DNA of 64,000 nucleotides from the NCBI GenBank assembly GCA_900696645.1, contig CAADGV010000005.1:1-64000 (forward strand), in the 5' to 3' direction. The notes under the pieces were generated by a model, which saw nothing but the letters and a program-made list of their open reading frames with translations, was not told where the DNA came from and ran no database searches. This DNA is from an uncultured Chlorobiota bacterium. Its GTDB lineage: Bacteria; Bacteroidota; Ignavibacteria; UBA10030; UBA6906. The translations under genes and the position numbers were made by a program. Positions 8,442 through 16,271 of this stretch are shown here, in pieces. How positions within the stretch are numbered: the first letter of the stretch is position 1; each line of letters begins with the position of its first letter.

Positions 8442-8720
8442 ATGACACACGAACCGAGATCCTCTTGGAGGGAACTTCGGAATGGTGTGCCGCCGATATA
8501 TCAGGATGCTCTCAAAGGAAACGGCCTCAACGACATCATCGTTACCGGGGCTTATGGACTGGTTCTCCATTGGAATGGAATATCATGGCACGAATACTCA
8601 GGATCGGAGTTGCCCTATTTCTTGGGGCGGTACCAAGCAGTCACCATCAAGGGTACTCTTCTTGTCACGGTCGGATTCCACAGCAACAGCAGAGCGACAG
8701 TGCTTCTTGGAAGGAGGTGA
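8442..8720 (+). pseudogene. 3' fragment of a beta-propeller-like secreted protein
   Basis: From about 8500 the frame reads YQDALKGNGLNDIIVTGAYG, LVLHWNGISWHEYSG, AVTIKGTLLVTVGF and ends VLLGRR at 8720. The 'N(D)DIxVxGxxGxVxHxNGxxW' pattern is that of blades in propeller-like secreted proteins common in Ignavibacteria-type genomes, where the last residues often are LLGRR. Here only the final blade(s) remain and there is no signal peptide. The first ~20 residues after ATG 8442 come from unrelated shifted sequence. The ribosome site of the following lipoprotein remnant (AGGAGG, 8712-8717) lies inside its last codons, as in an operon. Confidence 0.55.
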
Positions 8721-8724
8721 GAAC

Positions 8725-8940
8725 ATGACGATGAACAGGAGCATCTTGATCTTGTTTTGTTTTGCGATTTGTTTCAGTTGCAAGAAAGATCCGCCGGTGG
8801 TCCCCCGAGCCGACACTCTCGCTTACGGCCATTGATGCCAGTTGCACCGAAGCCTGGCTCAGGGTGACGCCCACGGAAATATCCCGTGCTACAAGCAACA
8901 CACTTACGAGAGGCAATAAGAGAGGATGCCCTGACATGAT
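8725..8940 (+). pseudogene. 5' fragment of a lipoprotein, frameshifted
   Basis: ATG 8725 has AGGAGG 7 bases upstream and encodes a lipoprotein signal, RSILILFCFAICFSC, then KKDPPVVPRADTL. An extra base near 8818 sends this frame to a stop at 8835. The +1 frame continues sensibly with LTAIDASCTEAWLRV, a fibronectin/FN3-like opening seen in lipoproteins of related bacteria. Coding similarity fades by about 8940. The gene looks intact only at its promoter-proximal end, so I call it a remnant; a functional 36-residue product is unlikely. Confidence 0.6.
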
Positions 8941-8967
8941 CACACAATTTGCCTGCGGGAGAGGAAT

Positions 8968-9453
8968 ATGCAGAGAGACTTCGATTTCAGCACTTTGAGT
9001 GCTCAGAGGAATACGATAAGAGAGTTGCTCGAAACCTTTCGAGTCACCCTGTGTCATCGCATTGACGGGCATGATACGCGGGTGGTGGAGATGATGAAGT
9101 ATGTTCACCTGCACCTGTTTCGAAAGTCGCTTACGGTGGGGGAGATCAAGGAAGCGTGTTGTTGCAAGAACAACAATATCGTTACATTCTTCAAGCAAGA
9201 GCTTGAAACGGACATACGCCGCTACATCGCAAGCAGACGATTGGATGCTGCCGAATACGTCATGAGGAGGAAAAAAGTGACTATCTCCTTGCTCGCTTCC
9301 TGCGTTGGGTACACAGAAGAGCTGTTCTGGAGAGATTTCAAGGCGAAGTATGGCTGCACGCCACTGGAGTTCATGAAAGTGAACTGCGAGGAACTACGAT
9401 CAGCGCAGACCGTGACCGTGGAGATGCCGGATCAAGATGCCCGGTCAAGATAA
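8968..9453 (+). CDS. AraC-type HTH protein without a sensor domain
   Basis: This 161-residue protein has residues ~50-145 forming the double helix-turn-helix of the AraC/XylS family. The first half is KSLTVGEIKEAC...FFKQELETDIRRYIASRRLD. The second half is KKVTISLLASCVGYTEELFW, then RDFKAKYGCTPLEFMK, matching the family's 'IaxxvGFxdxsyFxrxFKkxxGxTPxeyR'. The N-terminal 45 residues are too short for a ligand-binding domain, so activity would depend on abundance or on a partner. GAGAGGA precedes ATG 8968 at good spacing. It sits between decayed secreted-protein genes and a small lipoprotein, so its target is unknown. Confidence 0.75.
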   Translation: MQRDFDFSTLSAQRNTIRELLETFRVTLCHRIDGHDTRVVEMMKYVHLHLFRKSLTVGEIKEACCCKNNNIVTFFKQELETDIRRYIASRRLDAAEYVMRRKKVTISLLASCVGYTEELFWRDFKAKYGCTPLEFMKVNCEELRSAQTVTVEMPDQDARSR

Positions 9454-9515
9454 AAAAGCAAGACAACCAGACAGAGGGATATCAAACGTTTCACATTATC
9501 TTTGGAGGAGCAGAA

Positions 9516-9950
9516 ATGAGACCATCAAGTATATTCAGAGCCTTCGTGACTTGCATCTTCGTCTTCATAGGTAGCTGTGGTGACAATCCCGCCGATAGCG
9601 GGAAAACTCAAAACCGCAATCCTAGGATATTATCTGTGACTATATTCCCGCAAGTCGTTGCGCCATCTGATTCGCTCATTGTCATTTGTAACGCAGTTGA
9701 CCTAGACGGGGATACACTGGTGTATGACTGGTATTCACTATCCGGCCCCAGAGTGAGGATCAAAGGCGCGCCTCCTGGGTACTTTGTGTTGTATAATACT
9801 CCAGAAAACTCCCGGATCTTTTATGCCCCTGACAGCCAGTATGTCGTAGCGCCCCAGGATACATTCGGTCTTGAATGTGCAGTGAGAGACCTAAGAGGAG
9901 GAACAGATGTTTCCGGGCTTCTTCGATTCATAGTGACAAGAAATCCGTAG
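9516..9950 (+). CDS. Small lipoprotein with an Ig/PKD-like fold
   Basis: This 144-residue protein has a lipoprotein signal, FRAFVTCIFVFIGSC, with cysteine at about residue 21. The mature part has an Ig/PKD-like beta pattern: PRILSVTIFPQVVAPSDS, VICNAVDLDGDTLVYDWYSL and LECAVRDLRGGTDVSGLL, where 'DxDGDxLxYxW' is typical of PKD/cadherin-like strands. TTTGGAGGAG lies just before ATG 9516. It is 50 bases upstream of the large T9SS-exported protein in the same orientation, so the two may form an operon. Base composition looks lower in GC than the foldase genes (by eye). Function unknown; surface-anchored accessory protein is the best guess. Confidence 0.7.
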   Translation: MRPSSIFRAFVTCIFVFIGSCGDNPADSGKTQNRNPRILSVTIFPQVVAPSDSLIVICNAVDLDGDTLVYDWYSLSGPRVRIKGAPPGYFVLYNTPENSRIFYAPDSQYVVAPQDTFGLECAVRDLRGGTDVSGLLRFIVTRNP

Positions 9951-10000
9951 AGGTTCTATCCCAAGAAGCAATGTGAATTTTCACTACCAAGGAGGTCGTC

Positions 10001-13000
10001 ATGCAATTCGCTGCACAAAGGGTCGAGACGCTCTTTTGCGGAATATTGATTTGTTCCTTGATGGCTTCCCATTCCGGCAGGTCCCAAACCGCATTTGTCA
10101 GAGATGATAATTTTGATATTCAGGGGGTGCATACACTTTGGGTTCCTAGCGACCCCAACAACTTCAACCCCGTTATTATCAGCAACAGTGACTTTCCCCT
10201 TCTCAAACTGCATTTTAGGAAACGTGACTTGAACCTGTTTGATTTGAATACCGGGGTTTATTGGATTGCTCGCCGAAGCAAGGTTTCTATTGATGGCAAC
10301 ACGGTTCGAGACTGGACAACGGCTGATGAGATAACAATATCATATAATTTCCCTAATCCCAGCGGTATTTCTGCCAATCATACAATTAACATCCAAGTCG
10401 ATTATGTGGATATAAATGGAGATCCCCTCCCAACCAAGTCGGGTGATGCTTCCTACACAGTTTTTGCCAAACCGAGAGTCTATAAGGATTCTAATAACAA
10501 TTCATTCATTCAACTCCGAAACGAAGATGCCACTGCGAAGATACCGGTTCTCATGGTAGAAGGGTTTGATCCCTTAAACGAGAAGTTTCCGGAAGAATAT
10601 TACAACCTGACATGGGAGCTTGTCAATACTGATCTTATTCCGAATGGTTATGAAGTTTTCATCCTCAACTTTCATGATGGCGGCAGGGACTTGCGGCTCA
10701 ATGCCGAGGTGATACTGAAAGCATTGGAAAAAGTCCATGAGATATGCCCGAACTACAAAATTGCACTCGCTGGCTTGTCGATGGGCGGTCCCATTGCACG
10801 GTACGCGTTAGCGAAGAGAGAAGGGCTGGGCGGGACTCACGAGGTTGGATTATTCTTGTCGTATGATTCCCCTCAAGGGAAGGTGAATAGCGTGCACGTG
10901 AGCCCCAATATGCAAGATTGGATATACACACTCGATCCCAACATAGGCGCAGTTGCTAAAATGCAGACCGGCTTGCAGTCCGTAGCTGCCAAACAAATGT
11001 TGATATACAACACGTATGACCGACAGCGTATCATGCACGACGAGTTCTACGACGACTTAAACGCTCGCAACGGGGATGGGTATCCACACCAAAGCTATAA
11101 CGTTGCAGTCAGCAACGGCAACTTCATCGCCACCCCCGGATACGGATCAGAAGGAAGGCACCTGATGACGCTGAAGATCAATGATAACCTGATCAATCAA
11201 GTGCCAGCCGTCAGGTTGGATTGTGGCACGGGTAGCAAAATCAGTGACATTACAATGAGACGGTTTGGAGACCTCTTCCCGAACCCCTTCTTTAGTATCT
11301 ACTATCAGTTGGAGATCATCTTCAATCCTTCCTATGAGCCGACGTACTCAGCATTGGATCTTGTAAACCCCGAATTTAATGATCTCACAGGCGACATTAT
11401 TACCTTCGACCGTTCAAAGTTCGATGATTATGTCGTGCAGCCTACGCCTCTCCAGCATCACGAATTGAGCGAGGTAACTCGCAACAAGATTGTTGAATGG
11501 CTGAACAGGGATTTCAACATCACGGTGAATTACAATTTGTTGGAAGGAGGGTCCGTCAGTCCGGATGTCTACTCCGGAAGGATCCTGCACGGGACATCAA
11601 TCACGGTTCCACCGAAGACCGTGAACGTGAACGGTCAGCAAATCACGTATGTATTCTCGTACTGGGAGGACGGAAGCGTGCAAAATCCCAGGACATTCTA
11701 TACGTCCCACAATGTATCGCATACAGCAACGATGAAGGCTCATCTCAGAACAAGTGTTCCATCCCTTTCCGATGCAAAGAATCAGCGCCGGGTTGTCTCT
11801 AATGAATCAGGCGTCTGGGTAATGGCCTACGAAAGCGCCGGCGATATCTGGATCACACAGTCAAATGACAACGGAGCAACCTGGTATTCCGAACAGCGTT
11901 TGAACTTCACCCAAGGCGCTGCTTCAAATCCTACCCTGAGCAATATGTTTCGATACGCTACCTACGGTCAGACGGAGCGCGTGACTGTGTGTTGGGTGGA
12001 GCAAAGCGAGGGGCAGACTGTCGCATATCTACAGACAATCACGCCGGGCACCTACGGCACCATGTACGGCTGGGTTTCCCCTTCGTACGAGCGTGCTGCG
12101 ACAAGCTACGGATTGCTTTCGAACTTCGGCGGCATAGCTCGCAGTGGTACCCGGCCCGTTCTTCGGTTGGAACAATCCGGTAATGATATTCTTGTGCAAT
12201 ATGCGTTGGAGGTTGCCAACTCAGGCATCAAAACAGCAAAGATTCTTTTTCGAGGAAACGGTGCCAACACGATGTACGACGATGTTGCAAGTGGTGCCAC
12301 GCTCGTTTCGTTTTCCTCGCGCAATGTGTCATCAAATACATCTGATGCATATCCGGTGATCATAGGGTATCCGTCTGCCTTTGGGTACCCCGCCAAGTCG
12401 TACGTGTATTACTTGGGGTTCGGCTACGCGTCGGGAAATCGCATCGTACAATACGACTACGGAACAGGTCAATCCTTACTTCTCCCGACAGCCTACGGCG
12501 ACTATACTTACTACTCACTTCAAGGCGCTGTCAATCCAACAAGTGCAAGCTTCGGTCTGGTCGCCGAAGCATTCAACAACGACCGGCTCTGCGTGAATTA
12601 CTACTCCAAGCCAACATACTACGGTTCCAGCGCACCATCGCTTGCAACTGTGTATACGAATATGCGTCAGCCTACACTGATGGCGGAAAAGGTTCAAAGC
12701 TTCGGGTCTGCGATTGTGGAGATCAACCTGAGATCCACCGAAGAGGAAGTGTGGTACAAATCCAACGGTTCGCCGAGTGTGGAATACTTGGGATCTTCCA
12801 TTGCCGGGATATTTGCCCGCGAACATGTTTTCTCCGGCGACCGGGCTACCATGGCGATACGGACGAACACATCTCCTGCCACAATCGAACTATTTACCGG
12901 TGAAGGGGGAGATGTTGAAGCGAGAAGTGCCGCGCTTGCCTTCTACTCCGACGGCACAACAAGCGGCATGGCTATGCTGGATCTTGATGGCGCAAAAGCA

Positions 13001-13627
13001 GAAACAATTGACTCTCTGCAAACGGATCAAACGCTCGTTGCGATGAAGTTCTACTCTTCTGCCGCAGGAGGCGATTTGGCGCACCAAGCGGACTCACTTG
13101 CCATTCCATTGCGCGTTGATCTCTCAAGAAACGGTGTACTCATCCGGTCCATTCCCGCCTCCCGCTGGACAAGACTTACGACGCAGAGTCTTCCACAATT
13201 CAGGAATGGTGACGTGTTAAGTTTCCGATTGTCAGGCAAGGGAAAACGCCAGTGGGGCTACAGGCAGATAAATGTGCAACATGCAAGCATGGCGAAAGCT
13301 GTGAACAAGAATGAGTCGGCTGCGCTGCCAACGCAATTTGCTGTACAGCAAAACTATCCCAACCCGTTTAACCCCGCTACAACGATTGCCTACGATTTGC
13401 CCGAAGCGTCGTACATATCACTCATCGTGTATGATGTACTCGGGAGGCAGGTTGCGGAACTTGTCAGCGACGTGCGAGAGGCAGGGTATCACTCTGCGAC
13501 ATGGAATCCTTCGACAAGCTCAGGACAAGTGCTGGCAAGCGGCGTGTACTTTGCGCGCTTCACGGCAAAAGATGCAAGTGGCGCAGTGAAGCTCTCGAAG
13601 ATAAATAAGTTGGTGTTGACAAAGTAA
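10001..13627 (+). CDS. T9SS-exported alpha/beta-hydrolase (lipase/esterase-like) multidomain protein
   Basis: This 1208-residue secreted protein has a signal peptide (residues ~1-30), then a beta-rich region. An alpha/beta-hydrolase domain at about 180-500 contains the nucleophile elbow GLSMGG (Ser ~259) after the strand YKIALA, as in lipases/PGAP1-like esterases (VLMVEGFDPLNEKFPEEYYN upstream is the lid-proximal strand). Residues ~506-585 resemble a divergent InlB B-repeat (GGSVSPDVYSGRILHGTSIT...YVFSYWEDGS). Residues ~610-660 have a sialidase-like BNR strand (DIWITQSNDNGATWYSEQRL). The last ~85 residues form a T9SS sorting domain (NYPNPFNPATTIAYDLP ... NKLVLTK). AAGGAGG precedes the start. 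It should be exported and surface-attached or released by the T9SS; the substrate is unknown. Confidence 0.88.
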   Translation: MQFAAQRVETLFCGILICSLMASHSGRSQTAFVRDDNFDIQGVHTLWVPSDPNNFNPVIISNSDFPLLKLHFRKRDLNLFDLNTGVYWIARRSKVSIDGNTVRDWTTADEITISYNFPNPSGISANHTINIQVDYVDINGDPLPTKSGDASYTVFAKPRVYKDSNNNSFIQLRNEDATAKIPVLMVEGFDPLNEKFPEEYYNLTWELVNTDLIPNGYEVFILNFHDGGRDLRLNAEVILKALEKVHEICPNYKIALAGLSMGGPIARYALAKREGLGGTHEVGLFLSYDSPQGKVNSVHVSPNMQDWIYTLDPNIGAVAKMQTGLQSVAAKQMLIYNTYDRQRIMHDEFYDDLNARNGDGYPHQSYNVAVSNGNFIATPGYGSEGRHLMTLKINDNLINQVPAVRLDCGTGSKISDITMRRFGDLFPNPFFSIYYQLEIIFNPSYEPTYSALDLVNPEFNDLTGDIITFDRSKFDDYVVQPTPLQHHELSEVTRNKIVEWLNRDFNITVNYNLLEGGSVSPDVYSGRILHGTSITVPPKTVNVNGQQITYVFSYWEDGSVQNPRTFYTSHNVSHTATMKAHLRTSVPSLSDAKNQRRVVSNESGVWVMAYESAGDIWITQSNDNGATWYSEQRLNFTQGAASNPTLSNMFRYATYGQTERVTVCWVEQSEGQTVAYLQTITPGTYGTMYGWVSPSYERAATSYGLLSNFGGIARSGTRPVLRLEQSGNDILVQYALEVANSGIKTAKILFRGNGANTMYDDVASGATLVSFSSRNVSSNTSDAYPVIIGYPSAFGYPAKSYVYYLGFGYASGNRIVQYDYGTGQSLLLPTAYGDYTYYSLQGAVNPTSASFGLVAEAFNNDRLCVNYYSKPTYYGSSAPSLATVYTNMRQPTLMAEKVQSFGSAIVEINLRSTEEEVWYKSNGSPSVEYLGSSIAGIFAREHVFSGDRATMAIRTNTSPATIELFTGEGGDVEARSAALAFYSDGTTSGMAMLDLDGAKAETIDSLQTDQTLVAMKFYSSAAGGDLAHQADSLAIPLRVDLSRNGVLIRSIPASRWTRLTTQSLPQFRNGDVLSFRLSGKGKRQWGYRQINVQHASMAKAVNKNESAALPTQFAVQQNYPNPFNPATTIAYDLPEASYISLIVYDVLGRQVAELVSDVREAGYHSATWNPSTSSGQVLASGVYFARFTAKDASGAVKLSKINKLVLTK
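13508..13530 (+). repeat. Short dispersed-repeat-like insertion inside the sorting domain
   Basis: The T9SS domain reads ATWNPSTSSGQVLASGVYF where the family normally has a short 'W(N/D)xxxxxSGVYF' turn. The extra PSTSSGQ is encoded by CTTCGACAAGCTCAGGACA, a sequence I recognise as a small repeat that is scattered through many environmental bacterial genomes and often sits in coding regions in this frame. Only one copy was noticed in this window. Confidence 0.5.
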
Positions 13628-13640
13628 GTTGTCGCAATCA

Positions 13641-13687
13641 CTCAGTCGTCAGGCGACATGTGGTTGAAGTCCCGCCTGACGACTGAG
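13641..13687. terminator. Perfect 15-base inverted repeat between convergent genes
   Basis: CTCAGTCGTCAGGCG (13641-13655) pairs perfectly with CGCCTGACGACTGAG (13673-13687) across a 17-base loop. It lies between the ends of the T9SS protein (13627) and the MoeB-like gene (13691, minus), so it can serve as a two-way terminator. There is no clear T run on either side. A REP-type mobile palindrome is the other possibility. Confidence 0.65.
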
Positions 13688-13690
13688 GCT

Positions 13691-14827
13691 CTAATATCTT
13701 GGAACCCCGCCATCAACCACCCTTGCCCATTCATCAATGCCGCCTGAGAGATTCTTCACGTTTGTGAATCCGGCGCGACGCAACAGGCCTACCGCATGCG
13801 CGCTGCGGATGCCGTGATGGCAGTAGACAACAATCTCCTGTTCCTTGTTCAGTTCACTCAATCTTCCTGAAAGTGTGCCAAGCGGAATAAGGGTGCCGCC
13901 GATTGACGCAAGTTGCGCTTCGTATGGTTCACGAACATCGAGTAAGAAGGGCGAATCGCCTGCATCGATTCTCGCTTTCAATTCCTGTACTGTCATCGTT
14001 GCCGGTTCTGTGTGAGATAGTCGGGAAGACGTGACTCCGCAAAACGCTTCATAGTCGATGAGACGTGTGATGGTAGGGCTGCTGCTACAGATCGGACACG
14101 CGGAGTCTTTAGTGATCTTCAACGTGCGGAACTCCATTGCCAACGCATCGAATATCAACAGTCTGCTTGTGAGCGGCTTGCCGATGCCGAGAATCAGCTT
14201 GAGTGCTTCGTTTGCCTGAATGCTGCCGATGATGCCGGGAAGAACGCCAACTACTCCCGCATCGGCGCAGTTCTGCACAAGCTCCGGGGGTGGTGGAGCA
14301 GGATACAGGCAGCGATAGCACGGTCCATGCTGCGCGTCAAATACCGAGACTTGTCCTTCGAACCGGAAGATGCTTCCGTACACCAGCGGTTTCTTCAAGA
14401 ATACGCATGCATCATTGACGAGGTAACGCGTGGGGAAGTTGTCTGTTCCGTCAACAACAACATCATACTCCTTCAAGATCTCCAGCGCATTCTCTGACGA
14501 GAGTTTTGTTTCGAATGTTTCGACTTTGATATGGGGATTGATGGAGAGGATCTTCTCTTTTGCCGATTCAACCTTCGGGCGGCCGACATCCTGAGTCGAA
14601 TGCAGAATCTGCCGTTGAAGATTTGTCACATCGACAACATCAAAATCCACAATACCGATTCTGCCGACTCCGGCAGCAGCAAGATAGAGTGCAGCAGGCG
14701 AACCGAGTCCGCCGGCTCCGACAATCAGTGCGTTTGCGGACATCAGCTTTTCTTGTCCGTCAGTTCCGATCTCCGGAAGAACAAGGTGGCGGGCGTAACG
14801 CTTTAATTCATCTGCACTTAGCGGCAT
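13691..14827 (-). CDS. moeB: MoeB/ThiF-like sulfur-carrier adenylyltransferase with rhodanese domain
   Basis: This 378-residue E1-like enzyme has its adenylation site in GAGGLGSPAALYLAAAGVGR (residues ~36-55) followed by DFDVVDVTNLQRQILH. Two CxxC pairs for zinc (CYRCLYP and CPICSS) are present. Residues ~275-378 form a rhodanese domain with a potential persulfide cysteine in VVYCHHGIRSA. Such MoeZ/MoeBR proteins activate the C-terminal glycine of MoaD/ThiS-type sulfur carriers as the acyl-adenylate and pass sulfur from the rhodanese cysteine. No MoaD, MoaE or ThiS gene is nearby. MoeA and a MoaC-MoaB fusion occur 13 kb away, so molybdopterin or cysteine/thiamine synthesis are all possible. 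Confidence 0.9.
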   Translation of the reverse strand: MPLSADELKRYARHLVLPEIGTDGQEKLMSANALIVGAGGLGSPAALYLAAAGVGRIGIVDFDVVDVTNLQRQILHSTQDVGRPKVESAKEKILSINPHIKVETFETKLSSENALEILKEYDVVVDGTDNFPTRYLVNDACVFLKKPLVYGSIFRFEGQVSVFDAQHGPCYRCLYPAPPPPELVQNCADAGVVGVLPGIIGSIQANEALKLILGIGKPLTSRLLIFDALAMEFRTLKITKDSACPICSSSPTITRLIDYEAFCGVTSSRLSHTEPATMTVQELKARIDAGDSPFLLDVREPYEAQLASIGGTLIPLGTLSGRLSELNKEQEIVVYCHHGIRSAHAVGLLRRAGFTNVKNLSGGIDEWARVVDGGVPRY

Positions 14828-14853
14828 CGATGCCCTCGGCGTAGTGACGTGGC

Positions 14854-16188
14854 TTATTGCGGCGGCACGAGTTCACTTGCCTTCACCGAAAGTGACCAGC
14901 GCAATTTGCCGTTGGTGTCGTACAATTCCATTGTGAGACGGCGACTATCCCGCTGCCCGTCGAACCGCAGCATGCCGAAGTTGCGCGAGTCGTTTACAAA
15001 CGTGCCCGGCACAAGCAAGGAATTCTGGCCTATGGTTCTTCTCGTGGAAATCCCTGCCGTGAGAGGTGATGATGTAAAATCATAGAACGGATAGAATGCG
15101 GAATCCTCCAGCACGCTCAACTCAGCGATATGTCTGTCGCCCGAAAGAAACAGCACGCCCGGAATTTTCTGCGTCTTGATCCAGCCAATCAACTCATCGA
15201 ACTCGGCGGGATAGTTGCGGAGTGTTTCGATATCCTTCCCCGCCAGAATCTGGTTGCCATTCACAATTATGCGGAATGTCGCATTGCTGCTGACAAGACT
15301 CTCTTTCAGCCATTGAAGTTGTTCCTTGCCAAGCATGGTTTTTGTCTGGTCGGCAGGCATGCGGTTCGGCGAGCGGTAGAAGCGATCATCCAGCATGAAG
15401 AACTCGACATCCCCCCATCCGAATCGGAAGAATACGCCCGGCGTTTCGAGCGTGCCGTACGTCGGGTTCGCCCAGTATTGCCGGAAGATGTTGAACGCTT
15501 CCGTTCGCTGCGCGTATGTTCTGTCAGAATTGTCCGGCCCGAAATCGTGATCATCCCAAATGGCGTAGTGATGTGTTGAGCCGAGCAACGGCTGTAATTC
15601 GGAAACGGCGCGGTCACGCGACACACGATAGCGCATACGTGACGGCGCAAAGTAATCATCCTCGCGGTAGTACCAATTGTCTCCGAGCCAGAGCATCAAG
15701 TCGGGTTTCTTACCTGCGATAGAGTTGAAGATATGATAGTCGCCGCCGTAGGGTTGTCCCGGCCTGTCCGAGGGCGGGTCGTTGATGAACGCGCAGGAGC
15801 CGAACGCCACCGTGAAGTCGGGCGGATCGCTGCGCCATTGCCAGTTTGTTTGCGTGACGAACGTAAGCGGATACGGGCGGGGAACGACTTTTCCGTTGAG
15901 CATCACTTCATATTCGTAGCGCGTTCCGGGTTTGAGGTTTGTGAGAATATGTTTTGCGATGAAGTCAGTTTCTTCTGTTGTATTGACTTTCTTGCTGAGG
16001 AGAGCGTTCTTCTTTTCTCCCTCAATCCAATAACGATACTGAATCGTCGCGGCCGACGTTGTCTGCACCCACAGCATCGTCTCCATCATATCGCCGTAAC
16101 CTACCATCGGGCCGGAGAGAATGGATGGTTGTGCGGACGAGAGTGAAAGAACACAAATTGATGCTGCAAAGACGGTGAAAATACGCAT
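14854..16188 (-). CDS. PhoD-like metallophosphatase, secreted
   Basis: This 444-residue protein has a signal peptide (MRIFTVFAASICVLSLSSAQ). A fibronectin-like PhoD N-terminal domain (TMLWVQTTSAATIQYRYW ... LKPGTRYEYEVMLNGK) precedes the metallophosphatase core. Metal-ligand motifs are visible: FGSCAF, LWLGDNWYYRED, IWDDHDFGPDNSD and LSGDRHIAEL. PhoD-type enzymes hydrolyse phosphodiesters or phosphomonoesters in the periplasm with Fe/Ca. The start at 16188 is chosen by the signal peptide; the longer open frame to 16380 would bury it and overlaps rsgA. It lies 26 bases from the MoeB-like gene and 83 bases after rsgA on the same strand. Confidence 0.88.
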   Translation of the reverse strand: MRIFTVFAASICVLSLSSAQPSILSGPMVGYGDMMETMLWVQTTSAATIQYRYWIEGEKKNALLSKKVNTTEETDFIAKHILTNLKPGTRYEYEVMLNGKVVPRPYPLTFVTQTNWQWRSDPPDFTVAFGSCAFINDPPSDRPGQPYGGDYHIFNSIAGKKPDLMLWLGDNWYYREDDYFAPSRMRYRVSRDRAVSELQPLLGSTHHYAIWDDHDFGPDNSDRTYAQRTEAFNIFRQYWANPTYGTLETPGVFFRFGWGDVEFFMLDDRFYRSPNRMPADQTKTMLGKEQLQWLKESLVSSNATFRIIVNGNQILAGKDIETLRNYPAEFDELIGWIKTQKIPGVLFLSGDRHIAELSVLEDSAFYPFYDFTSSPLTAGISTRRTIGQNSLLVPGTFVNDSRNFGMLRFDGQRDSRRLTMELYDTNGKLRWSLSVKASELVPPQ

Positions 16189-16271
16189 GATGTTCTCTGA
16201 TAATGGTGGCGTGATGATACAACTTACGGAAGAAGCTTGTGACTGACAAGAAGAATTGGGAGGGAAATGGA

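Noticed and set aside
15130-15579. Plus-strand open frame of 149 codons opposite the PhoD-like gene
   Set aside because: It mirrors a strong coding gene, has no ribosome site and no recognisable domain.
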